64,000 bases of DNA from Betaproteobacteria bacterium. Lineage in GTDB: Bacteria > Pseudomonadota > Gammaproteobacteria > Burkholderiales > Rhodocyclaceae. This document shows positions 17,789 through 27,874 of this stretch, in pieces; position 1 is the first letter of the stretch, and each line of letters opens with the position of its first letter. Both the position numbers and the translations under genes were made by a program. Below the pieces are notes generated by a model. That model was not told the DNA's origin and did not search any database. It saw nothing but the letters and a program-made list of their open reading frames with translations. Where the stretch lies: the NCBI GenBank assembly GCA_016709965.1, contig JADJLT010000001.1:2191001-2255000 (forward strand). Direction: 5' to 3'.

Positions 17789-20700
17789 ATGGAACAGGAA
17801 GTACCTGATCGGCAGGGTTTGTATGATCCCGCCAACGAGCACGACGCTTGCGGCGTAGGTTTTGTGGCCCATTTCAAAGGGCAAAAAAGTCACAGCATCG
17901 TCGAGCAGGGCTTGTTGATCCTGAAAAATCTGGATCACCGAGGTGCCGTTGGCGCTGATCCGTTGCAGGGTGACGGTGCTGGTATCCTTATCCAGATTCC
18001 GGACCAGTTTTATCGAGAAGAAATGGCCAAGCAGGGCGTGACCCTTCCACCTCTTGGTGAGTATGGCGTTGGCATGGTGTTTCTGCCACAAGAAGCTGCT
18101 TCGCGTCATGCCTGTGTAGAGGAAATTGAGCGCTCGGTGACGGCAGAGGGGCAGGTGATGCTAGGTTGGCGTGACGTGCCGGTCAAAGCCGATATGCCAA
18201 TGTCGCCAACGGTCAAAGCGACGGAACCTGTGATCCGCCAGGTTTTTGTCGGCCGAGGGCCTGATGTCTTCGTGACAGATGCCTTGGAGCGCAAACTGTA
18301 CATCATTAGACGTCGTGCGGCCAATGCCATCAAGTCGCTCAAGCTGAAGCACGGACAAGAGTTTTATGTGCCCTCATTCTCGGCGCGAACAGTTAATTAC
18401 AAGGGCTTGCTGCTGGCCAATCAGGTGGGGGTCTATTATCAGGATCTCCAGGACAAGCGCACTGTTTCGGCACTGGCCTTGGTTCATCAACGCTTCTCTA
18501 CCAACACCTTCCCGACTTGGGATCTTGCCCACCCGTTCCGTTATATTGCCCATAACGGCGAAATCAATACGGTGCGCGGTAATGTGAATTGGTTCAAGGC
18601 CCGTGAGCAGGCAATTTCCTCGCCGATCCTTGGCAATGACCTGCAAAAAGTGTGGCCGCTGCATTATCCCGGTCAGTCTGACTCGGCATCCTTTGATAAT
18701 GCGCTAGAACTGCTTGTCATGGGTGGTGGCTATTCACTGGCTCAGGCTGTGATGCTGATGATCCCAGAGGCATGGGAAAAACACACAACGATGGACGAAA
18801 ACCGTCGTGCCTTCTATGAATATCATGCTGCGATGATGGAGCCGTGGGACGGTCCTGCCGCCGTTGCCTTTACCGATGGTCGTCAGATTGGCGCTACGCT
18901 TGATCGTAATGGTCTGCGTCCGGCCCGCTATCTGGTGACTGACGATGACCTCGTGGTCATGGCTTCAGAATCAGGTGTGCTGCCGATTCCGGAAAAGAAA
19001 ATCGTCAAGAAATGGCGTTTGCAGCCGGGCAAGATGTTCCTGATTGATATGGAGCAGGGCCGAATTATTGACGACCTGGAGCTCAAGGACTCGCTGGCCA
19101 AGGCAAAACCTTACCGCGAGTGGATCGAAAAGATCCGTATCAAGCTTGACGAAGTTGAAGCGCCGGCTGAGGCCTGCGATACGGCGTCTGCTTCCCTTAT
19201 CGATCGCCAGCAGGCTTTTGGCTACACCCAGGAAGATATCAAGGTCATTCTGGAGCCGATGGTCCAGAATGGGGAAGAGGCGACCGGTTCCATGGGGACT
19301 GACTCCGCCTTGCCGGTTCTGTCGAGAAAAAACAAGACGCTGTATAGCTATTTCAAGCAGCTATTCGCTCAGGTAACGAATCCGCCGATTGATCCAATTC
19401 GCGAAGAGTTGGTTATGTCGCTCGTTTCGTTTGTCGGTCCGAAGCCGAACCTGTTGAATACTGCCGACATCAATCCGCCGATCCGTCTTGAGGTCTCTCA
19501 GCCGGTATTGACCAAGGCTGACATTGAAAAGCTACGCCATATCGGCAAGTACACATCGGGCAAATTCAGTTCGTTTGAGCTGGATATATGCTACCCCCTT
19601 GCATGGGGTAAGGCCGGGGTTGAGGCACGCTTGGCATCGCTGGCAGCTGATGCAGAAGATGCTGTACGGTCGGGTGCGAATATCCTGATTGTTTCCGACC
19701 GCAAGATTGATGCGAATAACGTAGCTATCCCGGCGTTGCTGGCGACTTCTGCAATTCATCAGCACCTGGTCATCAAGGGTTTGCGCACAAGTACGGGTCT
19801 AGTCGTGGAGACAGGTTCAGCGCGCGAAACGCATCATTTTGCGCTCCTTGGAGGGTATGGTGCCGAGGCAGTTCATCCCTACCTGGCGCTTGAGACGATT
19901 GAGGGTTTTGCCAAGGGTGATGCCGAGAAGGCAGATAAGTTTGTCAAGAACTTCGTCAAGGCAATTGGCAAGGGCTTGAACAAGGTCATGTCCAAGATGG
20001 GTATTTCGACCTACATGTCCTATACCGGCGCGCAAATATTTGAAGCGATCGGTCTACAGAAGGATTTCATCGAAAAATATTTCACTGGTACGCCTTCGAA
20101 CATTGAAGGTATCGGTGTTTTCGAGGTTGCAGAAGAGGCCATCCGTCTTCATGAAGAGGCGTTTTCGACCGATCCTGTATTGACCAACATGCTGGATGCC
20201 GGCGGCGAATACGCCTTCCGCATCCGCGGAGAGGATCATACCTGGACACCGGACTCGATTGCCAAACTGCAGCATGCGACGCGCTCTGGGAAGACAGAGA
20301 CCTACAAAGAATACGCCGCGCTGATTAATGATCAGACCAAGCGTCACCTGACTTTGCGTGGATTGTTCGAGTTCAAGCCCCAAGGTGCAGCAATTCCTCT
20401 TGAAGAGGTCGAGTCGTCCAAGGAAATCGTCAAGCGTTTTGCTACCGGTGCCATGTCACTCGGTTCCATTTCCACGGAAGCCCACACCACACTTGCAATC
20501 GCGATGAACCGAATTGGTGGCAAGTCCAATACCGGTGAAGGTGGCGAAGATGCCCGACGTTTTGCGCCAGTCAAAGGCGGTGCCAAGCTATCCGAGATTA
20601 TTGGTGCTGGCCGCATCGAGCGCGACATCGTACTGAAGGATGGCGATTCCCTGCGTTCAGCCATCAAACAGGTTGCTTCCGGTCGCTTTGGTGTCACGGC

Positions 20701-22423
20701 CGAGTATCTTGTCAACGCCGACCAGATCCAGATAAAGATGGCGCAAGGAGCCAAGCCGGGCGAAGGCGGTCAGTTGCCGGGGCACAAGGTTTCCGAATAC
20801 ATCGGCTTCCTGCGTCACTCCGTGCCGGGCGTCGGCCTGATTTCGCCGCCGCCGCACCACGATATCTACTCCATCGAAGATTTGGCGCAATTGATTCACG
20901 ATCTGAAGAACGCCAATGACCGTGCCTCCATCTCCGTCAAACTCGTATCGGAAGTAGGTGTTGGTACGGTAGCTGCCGGTGTGGCCAAGGCCAAAGCCGA
21001 TCACGTGGTGATTGCCGGGTTTGACGGTGGTACGGGCGCTTCACCGCAGTCCTCCATCAAGCACGCCGGTACGCCGTGGGAACTCGGTTTGGCCGAAACA
21101 CAGCAAACGCTGGTATTGAACCGCCTGCGTTCGCGCATTCGTGTTCAGGTGGATGGCCAACTGAAAACTGGCCGCGACGTTGTAATCGGTGCCTTGCTGG
21201 GTGCTGACGAATTCGGCTTTGCAACTGCTCCGCTTGTGGTTGAAGGCTGCATCATGATGCGCAAGTGCCATCTGAATACCTGCCCGGTCGGTGTGGCTAC
21301 TCAGGATCCGGAATTGCGCAAGCGCTTTACCGGTCAGCCGGAACATGTCGTGAACTACTTCTTCTTCATTGCCGATGAAGTTCGTGAAATCATGGCCCAG
21401 CTGGGTATTCGCAAGTTTGATGATCTGGTTGGTCGTGCTGACCTTCTCGACATGCGTACAGGTATTGAACACTGGAAGGCCAAGGGCCTGGATTTCTCCA
21501 AGGTTTTCTACTTGCCGAACGTTCCTGCTGATGTGCCCCGTCGCCAGACCGAGACACAGGACCACGGTCTTGACAGGGCGCTGGATCACAAACTGATCGA
21601 GCAAGCACGGCCTGCCTTGGAAAATGGGCAGAAGGTGCAGATCGAGACGTCAATTATCAACGTCAACCGGACTTGCGGCACCATGCTATCGGGTCAGGTA
21701 GCCCGCCGCTATGGTAACGCCGGCTTGCCGGACGATACCATTCACGTCAAGCTGACCGGCACCGCTGGACAGGCTTTCAGTGCCTTCCTGGCCAAGGGTG
21801 TCACGATGGAACTGACTGGCGAAGGCAACGACTACGTTGGCAAGGGATTGTCGGGTGGCCGCATTATCATCAAGCCGAGCCCTGATTTCCGGGGCGACAC
21901 CCAGGAAAATATCATTGTTGGCAATACCGTCTTGTACGGGGCAACCGATGGTGAGGCTTTCCTTGCTGGTGTTGGTGGTGAGCGTTTCGCTGTTCGCAAT
22001 TCAGGTGGAACAGCTGTTGTCGAGGGTGTGGGCGACCACGGTTGCGAATACATGACCGGTGGCACTGTCGTGGTGCTCGGGATGACCGGGCGCAACTTCG
22101 CGGCCGGTATGTCGGGCGGCATCGCCTATGTGCTGGACGAAGATGGCACCTTCAAGCAACGCGCCAATCTGGCGCAGGTAGCCTTGGAGAAAGTCTTGCC
22201 AGCAAATCGTCATGCTGCAGGCGAGCCGCTGCACCTCGGATTAGCCGATGAGACCCTGCTGAAGGATCTGATCACGCGCCACGTCGAATATACCAGCAGC
22301 GAAACTGCCAAGCGGATTCTTGCCAATTGGGATGTCTATCGCGAGAAGTTCGTCAAGGTTTATCCGCATGAGTACAAGCGCGCCCTTACGGAAATGGCCG
22401 CTGCACAGAAGGAGGCCGCATAA
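17789..22423 (+). CDS. gltB: Glutamate synthase [NADPH] large subunit
   Basis: Large subunit of GOGAT, which transfers the amide of glutamine to 2-oxoglutarate to give two glutamates. The N-terminal glutamine amidotransferase nucleophile is Cys21 in HDACGVGF, after a 20-residue propeptide. The FMN/synthase domain includes GGKSNTGEGGEDARRF. The 3Fe-4S ligands are in CIMMRKCHLNTCPVG (about residues 1155-1170), and a glutamate-synthase beta-helix (GGTVVVLG repeats) ends the protein. ATG 17789 is chosen because GAAGGA (17774-17779) is well spaced for it; ATG 17780 touches that site. Overlaps gltD by one base (TAATG). Confidence 0.97.
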   Translation: MEQEVPDRQGLYDPANEHDACGVGFVAHFKGQKSHSIVEQGLLILKNLDHRGAVGADPLQGDGAGILIQIPDQFYREEMAKQGVTLPPLGEYGVGMVFLPQEAASRHACVEEIERSVTAEGQVMLGWRDVPVKADMPMSPTVKATEPVIRQVFVGRGPDVFVTDALERKLYIIRRRAANAIKSLKLKHGQEFYVPSFSARTVNYKGLLLANQVGVYYQDLQDKRTVSALALVHQRFSTNTFPTWDLAHPFRYIAHNGEINTVRGNVNWFKAREQAISSPILGNDLQKVWPLHYPGQSDSASFDNALELLVMGGGYSLAQAVMLMIPEAWEKHTTMDENRRAFYEYHAAMMEPWDGPAAVAFTDGRQIGATLDRNGLRPARYLVTDDDLVVMASESGVLPIPEKKIVKKWRLQPGKMFLIDMEQGRIIDDLELKDSLAKAKPYREWIEKIRIKLDEVEAPAEACDTASASLIDRQQAFGYTQEDIKVILEPMVQNGEEATGSMGTDSALPVLSRKNKTLYSYFKQLFAQVTNPPIDPIREELVMSLVSFVGPKPNLLNTADINPPIRLEVSQPVLTKADIEKLRHIGKYTSGKFSSFELDICYPLAWGKAGVEARLASLAADAEDAVRSGANILIVSDRKIDANNVAIPALLATSAIHQHLVIKGLRTSTGLVVETGSARETHHFALLGGYGAEAVHPYLALETIEGFAKGDAEKADKFVKNFVKAIGKGLNKVMSKMGISTYMSYTGAQIFEAIGLQKDFIEKYFTGTPSNIEGIGVFEVAEEAIRLHEEAFSTDPVLTNMLDAGGEYAFRIRGEDHTWTPDSIAKLQHATRSGKTETYKEYAALINDQTKRHLTLRGLFEFKPQGAAIPLEEVESSKEIVKRFATGAMSLGSISTEAHTTLAIAMNRIGGKSNTGEGGEDARRFAPVKGGAKLSEIIGAGRIERDIVLKDGDSLRSAIKQVASGRFGVTAEYLVNADQIQIKMAQGAKPGEGGQLPGHKVSEYIGFLRHSVPGVGLISPPPHHDIYSIEDLAQLIHDLKNANDRASISVKLVSEVGVGTVAAGVAKAKADHVVIAGFDGGTGASPQSSIKHAGTPWELGLAETQQTLVLNRLRSRIRVQVDGQLKTGRDVVIGALLGADEFGFATAPLVVEGCIMMRKCHLNTCPVGVATQDPELRKRFTGQPEHVVNYFFFIADEVREIMAQLGIRKFDDLVGRADLLDMRTGIEHWKAKGLDFSKVFYLPNVPADVPRRQTETQDHGLDRALDHKLIEQARPALENGQKVQIETSIINVNRTCGTMLSGQVARRYGNAGLPDDTIHVKLTGTAGQAFSAFLAKGVTMELTGEGNDYVGKGLSGGRIIIKPSPDFRGDTQENIIVGNTVLYGATDGEAFLAGVGGERFAVRNSGGTAVVEGVGDHGCEYMTGGTVVVLGMTGRNFAAGMSGGIAYVLDEDGTFKQRANLAQVALEKVLPANRHAAGEPLHLGLADETLLKDLITRHVEYTSSETAKRILANWDVYREKFVKVYPHEYKRALTEMAAAQKEAA

Positions 22424-23889
22424 TGGGCAAGCCGACTGGATTTATGGAATTCGAACGCCTGAACGAGGCTTACGATCCGGTTGAACAACGTCTGACGCAT
22501 TACAAGGAGTTCGTGCATGCACTGAACGACGACGATGCGAAGATTCAGGGCGCACGTTGCATGGACTGCGGCATTCCGTTCTGCAATAGCGGTTGCCCGG
22601 TCAACAACATCATTCCGGACTGGAATGATCTGGTGTATCGCGGTAACTGGAAGCAGGCGCTTGAGGTGCTGCATTCCACCAACAATTTCCCTGACTTTAC
22701 CGGCCGCATTTGTCCGGCACCTTGCGAAGCCGCCTGTACGCTGGGCATCAATGCTGCGCCGGTGGGCATCAAGTCGATTGAGCATTTCATCATCGACAAG
22801 GGTTGGGAGTCTGGTTGGGTAGTACCTCTGCCGCCGAAGGCCAAGACCGGGAAGAGAGTTGCCATCATCGGCTCAGGCCCGGCTGGCTTGGCCGCAGCCC
22901 AGCAACTGGCTCGAGTTGGTCATGAAGTTACCGTGTTCGAGAAGAGCGACCGCATTGGTGGCCTGCTTGGTTACGGTATTCCTGACTTCAAGATGGAAAA
23001 GACGGTGATTGATCGCCGTGTGGCCCAGATGGAAGCGGAAGGCGTCACCTTCAAGACGAAGGTTCTTGTTGGCGACAAGAGTCTGCCGGACGGCATCAAC
23101 AACGATGCCAAGGATTTTGTTGCTGCCGATTCGCTGATGAAGGATTTCGACGCGGTAATTCTGGCAGCCGGCGCTGAAGTGCCGCGTGAATTGCCGGTAC
23201 CCGGCCGTCAGTTGAAAGGCATCTATGCTGCGCTGGAGTTCCTGATTCCGCAGAACAAGGAAAATCAGCAGGGCAAGACCAACCCGATCAGCGTCAAGGG
23301 CAAGCACGTCATCGTCATCGGTGGCGGCGACACCGGTTCTGACTGTGTCGGTACCTCAAATCGTCACGGTGCCGCTTCGGTGACCCAGTTCGAACTGATG
23401 CCGATGCCACCGGAGGAAGAAAACAAGGCGCTGACCTGGCCTTACTGGCCGTACAAGCTACGCACATCTTCCTCTCACGATGAAGGTTGCAGCCGCGATT
23501 TCGCGGTGGCCACCAAGTCATTTATCGACGATGGCAATGGCAACGTCAAAGCGCTGCAAGCCGTTCGCGTCGAATGGAAGGACGGCAAGATGGTCGAAGT
23601 GGCTGGTTCGGAATTCGAACTGCCCTGCGATAACGCTTTCCTGGCCATGGGCTTCACCAATCCGGTGGGCAGTCTGCTTGATGCCTTTGGCGTCGATAAG
23701 GATGCGCGTCAGAATGCCAAGGCAACAACCGATGGCGAGGGCTGCTACAAAACCAACGTTGACAAGGTTTACGCGGCCGGTGACGTCCGTCGTGGTCAGT
23801 CACTGGTTGTTTGGGCAATTCGCGAAGGGCGTCAGGCTGCCCGTGAAGTGGATCAGTTCCTGATGGGTTCGACGACACTGCCACGATAA
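22423..23889 (+). CDS. gltD: Glutamate synthase [NADPH] small subunit
   Basis: FAD- and Fe-S-containing subunit that passes NADPH electrons to GltB. Cysteine clusters CMDCGIPFCNSGC and CPAPCEAAC lie in the first 110 residues. The FAD site is VAIIGSGPAGLAAAQQLA, the NADPH site HVIVIGGGDTGSDC, and a C-terminal VYAAGDVRRGQSLVVWA completes the flavin site. 488 residues. A terminator follows. Confidence 0.97.
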   Translation: MGKPTGFMEFERLNEAYDPVEQRLTHYKEFVHALNDDDAKIQGARCMDCGIPFCNSGCPVNNIIPDWNDLVYRGNWKQALEVLHSTNNFPDFTGRICPAPCEAACTLGINAAPVGIKSIEHFIIDKGWESGWVVPLPPKAKTGKRVAIIGSGPAGLAAAQQLARVGHEVTVFEKSDRIGGLLGYGIPDFKMEKTVIDRRVAQMEAEGVTFKTKVLVGDKSLPDGINNDAKDFVAADSLMKDFDAVILAAGAEVPRELPVPGRQLKGIYAALEFLIPQNKENQQGKTNPISVKGKHVIVIGGGDTGSDCVGTSNRHGAASVTQFELMPMPPEEENKALTWPYWPYKLRTSSSHDEGCSRDFAVATKSFIDDGNGNVKALQAVRVEWKDGKMVEVAGSEFELPCDNAFLAMGFTNPVGSLLDAFGVDKDARQNAKATTDGEGCYKTNVDKVYAAGDVRRGQSLVVWAIREGRQAAREVDQFLMGSTTLPR

Positions 23890-23903
23890 TTCTGTTTTTT
23901 GCC

Positions 23904-23940
23904 AAAAAACCCCGTTGACCGTAAGGTCGACGGGGTTTTT
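23904..23940 (+). terminator. Intrinsic terminator after gltD, built on a repeat-like sequence
   Basis: AACCCCGTTGACC pairs with GGTCGACGGGGTT around a GTAA loop (23921-23924), followed by TTT and more Ts. The left arm and loop contain CCGTTGACCGT, matching the core of the dispersed repeat of this window. Confidence 0.8.
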
Positions 23941-24064
23941 GTTTTTCGTGCCCTTTTTTGCGCTGGATCAAACGGCTATCGCAGCAAACGCGCTGCCGGC
24001 TTCGACAGTCATGGCCGATCATGTGAAAATGAGGGTTGCCTAACCCGATAAGATTCTGTCCAAC

Positions 24065-25423
24065 ATGAATATCGTTATTCTCGCTGCCGGCCAAGGCAAG
24101 CGCATGCACTCCAATCTACCCAAGGTGCTGCACCCGATCGCCGGCAAGGCGCTGGCACAGCATGTTATCGACACCGCTCGCCTGCTATCACCGGAAAAAT
24201 TGATTGTGGTTTACGGGCACGGCGGCGAGGTGGTGCGCTCGACGCTTGCTGCCAGCGATATTCTGTGGGCTGAACAAGCACAACAACTGGGTACGGGCCA
24301 TGCCGTTGCCCAAGCCATATCGCAGCTTGGCGCCGCAGCCCAGACGCTGGTGCTCTATGGCGATGTGCCGCTGACTTCGCTAGGGACCTTGAAGCGCCTG
24401 TTGCAGGCCGGGAAGGATGGCCTGTCCATTCTCACCGTTGACCTTGCCAACCCGGCCGGCTACGGTCGTATCGTGCGGGATGCTGCCGGTAACGTTTCAA
24501 GCATTGTCGAAGAAAAGGATGCAATACCGGAACAGAAGGCGATCGGCGAAGTAAATACCGGCATCATGGTCATGCCGACGGCGCGACTGGCCGAATGGCT
24601 GGGCAATCTGAAAAACAACAACGCCCAGGGCGAGTACTACCTGACCGACATCGTTGCCTTGGCCGTGGCTGAAGGCATGCCAGTGCGTACGGCACAGCCC
24701 GAGGGTGAATGGGAAGTGCTCGGGGTGAACAGCAAGGTGCAGCTCGCTGAACTTGAACGCCAGCACCAGCGCAACCTCGCTGATCAACTGCTGGTTTCCG
24801 GTGTCAGACTGGCGGATCCGGCCCGCATCGATATTCGCGGTAAGTTGGCGCATGGTCGTGATGTGGCCATCGATGTTGGCTGCGTCTTCGAAGGGGATGT
24901 GGAACTGGCCGATGCGGTCGAGGTTGGCCCGTACTGTGTACTGAAGAACGTCAAGGTTGGGGCTGGTACGCGCATTGCCGCGTTTTGCCATTTTGAGGAT
25001 GCGGTTATCGGTCCCGATGGCGTGCTTGGCCCCTACGCGCGCTTGCGGCCGGGGACAGAACTAGGCCCGGAAGTCCATATCGGCAATTTTGTCGAAGTAA
25101 AAAATACGAAAATCGCCGCACAGTCCAAGGCCAATCATCTGGCCTACATTGGTGACGCCGAAATCGGTCAGCGGGTGAATGTTGGCGCCGGTACGATCAC
25201 CTGCAACTATGATGGCGCAAACAAGCACAAGACCATCATCGAGGACGATGTATTCATCGGCTCGGATACGCAATTGATTGCGCCGGTGACCGTTGGTCGT
25301 GGCGCAACACTGGGGGCTGGAACCACGCTCACCAAAAATGCACCGCCGGATGCGCTTACCGTATCGCGAGCCAAACAGATGACGCTGCCCGGTTGGGAAC
25401 GTCCGCAAAAGGTCAAGAAATAA
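24065..25423 (+). CDS. glmU: Bifunctional N-acetylglucosamine-1-phosphate uridyltransferase / glucosamine-1-phosphate acetyltransferase
   Basis: Makes UDP-GlcNAc for peptidoglycan and LPS. The N-terminal uridyltransferase has LAAGQGKRMHSNLPKVLHPI and YGDVPL. The C-terminal left-handed beta-helix acetyltransferase has hexapeptide repeats and GAGTITCNYDGANKHKT. 452 residues, full length. It overlaps the next gene by one base (TAATG). Confidence 0.97.
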   Translation: MNIVILAAGQGKRMHSNLPKVLHPIAGKALAQHVIDTARLLSPEKLIVVYGHGGEVVRSTLAASDILWAEQAQQLGTGHAVAQAISQLGAAAQTLVLYGDVPLTSLGTLKRLLQAGKDGLSILTVDLANPAGYGRIVRDAAGNVSSIVEEKDAIPEQKAIGEVNTGIMVMPTARLAEWLGNLKNNNAQGEYYLTDIVALAVAEGMPVRTAQPEGEWEVLGVNSKVQLAELERQHQRNLADQLLVSGVRLADPARIDIRGKLAHGRDVAIDVGCVFEGDVELADAVEVGPYCVLKNVKVGAGTRIAAFCHFEDAVIGPDGVLGPYARLRPGTELGPEVHIGNFVEVKNTKIAAQSKANHLAYIGDAEIGQRVNVGAGTITCNYDGANKHKTIIEDDVFIGSDTQLIAPVTVGRGATLGAGTTLTKNAPPDALTVSRAKQMTLPGWERPQKVKK

Positions 25424-25746
25424 TGGACTGGGGCTTCACTGCGTTCGCCGTTGGTTCGACCTTGTCGCTGGCGGGTGGCGGATTGCTATTGCTCATTGGC
25501 TACATTGGAACCCTGCCGGCCGCTTTCAGCTTTGGCTGGAAGACTGGCTTGCCGGTATTGCTGTTTCCAGTTGTCGGCCCCGTATGGTTCGCGCTGAAGC
25601 GTGGTCCGGAATTTAGGCGTCCAGCGATCCAGTTGATTGTCGGCTTCGTGCTGGTTGCTATCGCCAGTGGCCTGATCATAGGGTTGGGCCCCCAGTTCGC
25701 CAACAAGATCGTTGCTGAAATGATCGAGGCAGAAAAGGCCCGTTGA
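25423..25746 (+). CDS. Small inner-membrane protein of unknown function
   Basis: 107 residues with three likely membrane segments: near the N-terminus (STLSLAGGGLLLLIGYIGTL), centrally (LPVLLFPVVGPVWFAL) and near the C-terminus (LIVGFVLVAIASGLIIGLG), then an acidic tail. The ATG shares a base with the glmU stop (TAATG), so translation is coupled to glmU. The family is not recognised. Confidence 0.7.
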   Translation: MDWGFTAFAVGSTLSLAGGGLLLLIGYIGTLPAAFSFGWKTGLPVLLFPVVGPVWFALKRGPEFRRPAIQLIVGFVLVAIASGLIIGLGPQFANKIVAEMIEAEKAR

Positions 25747-25779
25747 TTCACCGCTAATTTATTGCTCAGGGAGAATAAG

Positions 25780-27831
25780 ATGTCAAAGTACACCACCGAG
25801 GCGCTTCGTTCCGTTGCACTGGTCGGCCATGGTGCGGTCGGCAAGACCAGCCTTGCCGAAGCGCTGCTTTTTGCGACCGGCACGATTTCAGCGAAGGGTA
25901 GCGTTGAGAAGGGCAATACGGTTGCCGATTTCGACGCTCAGGAAAAGGAGGCGGGGCATTCTCTGACTTCCGCGGTGATGAATTTTGCTTATGACGACAC
26001 CCGCGTTCACCTGATCGACACCCCGGGTTATCCGGACTTTTCCGGGCAAGCCATAGCGGCGCTGGCCGGTGTGGATACTGCGCTGATTGTCGTTAATGCG
26101 CAGACCGGCGTTGAGCTGATGACTGAGCGCATGATGCGCTATGCTGCCGAACGCAAACTGTGCCGGATGATCGTGATTAACAAGATTGATGCCGACAACC
26201 TTGATCTACCCGGTTTGGTCGCCGACATTCGCGAACGTTTTGGCAAGCAGTGCATGCTGCTTGACCTGCCGGTGCATGGCGCGGCAGAGGTGGTCGAAGT
26301 GCTTGAGCACGCTGCCGGTGACGCTGATTTTGAGTCCGTGGCCGAGGCCCATCGCGCGCTGATTGATCAGATCGTCGAAGAAGACGAAGATTTGCTCGCA
26401 CAGTATCTTGAAGACGGTGCCGATCCGAGCGCTTTCGCTCTCCATGCACCGTTCGAGAAGGCGTTGCGCGAAGGTCACCTGATTCCCATCCTGTTTACCT
26501 CGGCTAAAACCGGTGCCGGCATCAAGGAACTGCTGCATGTGCTCGCCTCGTTGGCGCCGAATCCGGCGGAAGGCAATCCTCCGCCCTTCTACAAGGGCGA
26601 GCCGGGTGATGTGACCGAGCCTTTCCAGGCGCTGCCGGATGCGGACAAGCATGTGCTGGCCCACGTGTTCAAGGTGGTTGCCGATCCCTACATGGGCAAG
26701 ATTGGTGTTTTCCGCGTTCATCAGGGCACCATGAAGAAGGACATGCAGCTCTTTGTCGGCGATAGCAAGCGCCCGGTAAAAGTCGGGCATCTCTACCTTC
26801 TGCAGGGCAAGGACAGTGTTGAGGTGGACGAGCTGCTGCCGGGAGATATCGGTGCCATCGCCAAGGTCGATGACATCGATTTTGACTGCGTATTGCACGA
26901 CTCACATGACGAAGATCACATTCATCTCGTTCCCCTCGAATTCCCGAAGCCGATGGCCGGCTTGGCTGTCGAAACGAAGAAGAAAGGCGACGAGCAGCGT
27001 CTGTTCGACATTCTTGGCAAGCTGGCGATGGAAGACCCGACCTTTATCGTCGAGCGTCACCCGACCAGCAACGAAACTGTCGTGCGCGGCCTGGGTGAAA
27101 TTCACCTGAAGGCCAAGCTGGCGCGCATGGCCGGGCAGTACAAGCTGGAAGTAGACACCCAGCCGCCGCGCATTCCTTATTGCGAAACGATCACCGGCTC
27201 AGCCGAGGCCATGTATCGCCACAAGAAGCAGTCGGGCGGGGCCGGGCAGTTCGGCGAAGTCCATTTGCGCATTGAGCCGAAAGGCCGTGGTGAAGGCTTC
27301 GAGTTTGTCGATGCCGTCAAGGGCGGCGTCATTCCCGGGGTATTCATGGCGGCCGTGGAAAAGGGCATTCGTCAGGGCTTGGAAGGTGGCGTGGTCGCAG
27401 GTTACGCTGTTGACGACCTGAAAGTCACCGTATTCGATGGCAAGACTCACGCTGTGGACGGCAAGGAAGTGGCCTTCACGACCGCCGGCCGCAAGGCGGT
27501 GATAGAAGCGATTCGTGGCGCCAAGCCCATCGTGCTGGAACCGATCGTCAGCATCGAGATCGTGGTGCCGGAAACCGCGATTGGTGATCTGACCGGCGAC
27601 CTCTCCGGACGGCGCGGTCATATTACCGGCACCGATGGTCGTGGGCGCGGCATGGCGGCGATCACCGGCGAAGTACCGCTGGCTGAACTGAATGACTACC
27701 AGTCGCGGCTCAAGTCGTTGACCGGTGGCCAGGGCAGCTACACCATCGAGTTTGCGCGCTACGCTGCTGTACCGGGCAATATTCAGCAGCAACTGGCCAG
27801 CAAATTCCAGCTGCACGACGAAGACGAGTGA
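25780..27831 (+). CDS. Elongation factor G-like GTPase
   Basis: 683-residue translational GTPase with the EF-G domain order (G, II, III, IV, V). G1 is GHGAVGKTS (16-24) instead of the AHIDAGKTT of canonical EF-G, G3 is DTPGYPDF and G4 NKID. Domain IV/V include the GRRGHITGTDGRG region where canonical EF-G has GRRG. The altered P-loop and shorter length indicate the paralogous EF-G2-like group rather than the essential translocase, which is expected in the str operon. AGGGAGA at 25768-25774 supports ATG 25780. Function is unproven. Confidence 0.85.
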   Translation: MSKYTTEALRSVALVGHGAVGKTSLAEALLFATGTISAKGSVEKGNTVADFDAQEKEAGHSLTSAVMNFAYDDTRVHLIDTPGYPDFSGQAIAALAGVDTALIVVNAQTGVELMTERMMRYAAERKLCRMIVINKIDADNLDLPGLVADIRERFGKQCMLLDLPVHGAAEVVEVLEHAAGDADFESVAEAHRALIDQIVEEDEDLLAQYLEDGADPSAFALHAPFEKALREGHLIPILFTSAKTGAGIKELLHVLASLAPNPAEGNPPPFYKGEPGDVTEPFQALPDADKHVLAHVFKVVADPYMGKIGVFRVHQGTMKKDMQLFVGDSKRPVKVGHLYLLQGKDSVEVDELLPGDIGAIAKVDDIDFDCVLHDSHDEDHIHLVPLEFPKPMAGLAVETKKKGDEQRLFDILGKLAMEDPTFIVERHPTSNETVVRGLGEIHLKAKLARMAGQYKLEVDTQPPRIPYCETITGSAEAMYRHKKQSGGAGQFGEVHLRIEPKGRGEGFEFVDAVKGGVIPGVFMAAVEKGIRQGLEGGVVAGYAVDDLKVTVFDGKTHAVDGKEVAFTTAGRKAVIEAIRGAKPIVLEPIVSIEIVVPETAIGDLTGDLSGRRGHITGTDGRGRGMAAITGEVPLAELNDYQSRLKSLTGGQGSYTIEFARYAAVPGNIQQQLASKFQLHDEDE

Positions 27832-27851
27832 TTTTCAGGCCGCGGAAGGCA

Positions 27852-27874
27852 CTTCCGCGGTCAACCGGAAAAAA
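27852..27874 (-). repeat. Dispersed intergenic repeat, copy 2
   Basis: On the minus strand TTTTTTCCGGTTGACCG followed by CGGAAG. The CGGAAG end is mirrored by an inverted copy, so CCGCGGAAG (27840-27848) and CTTCCGCGG (27852-27860) form a 9-bp stem with a GCA loop. Its T-run doubles as the T-tract of the terminator for the minus-strand kinase gene. Confidence 0.7.
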
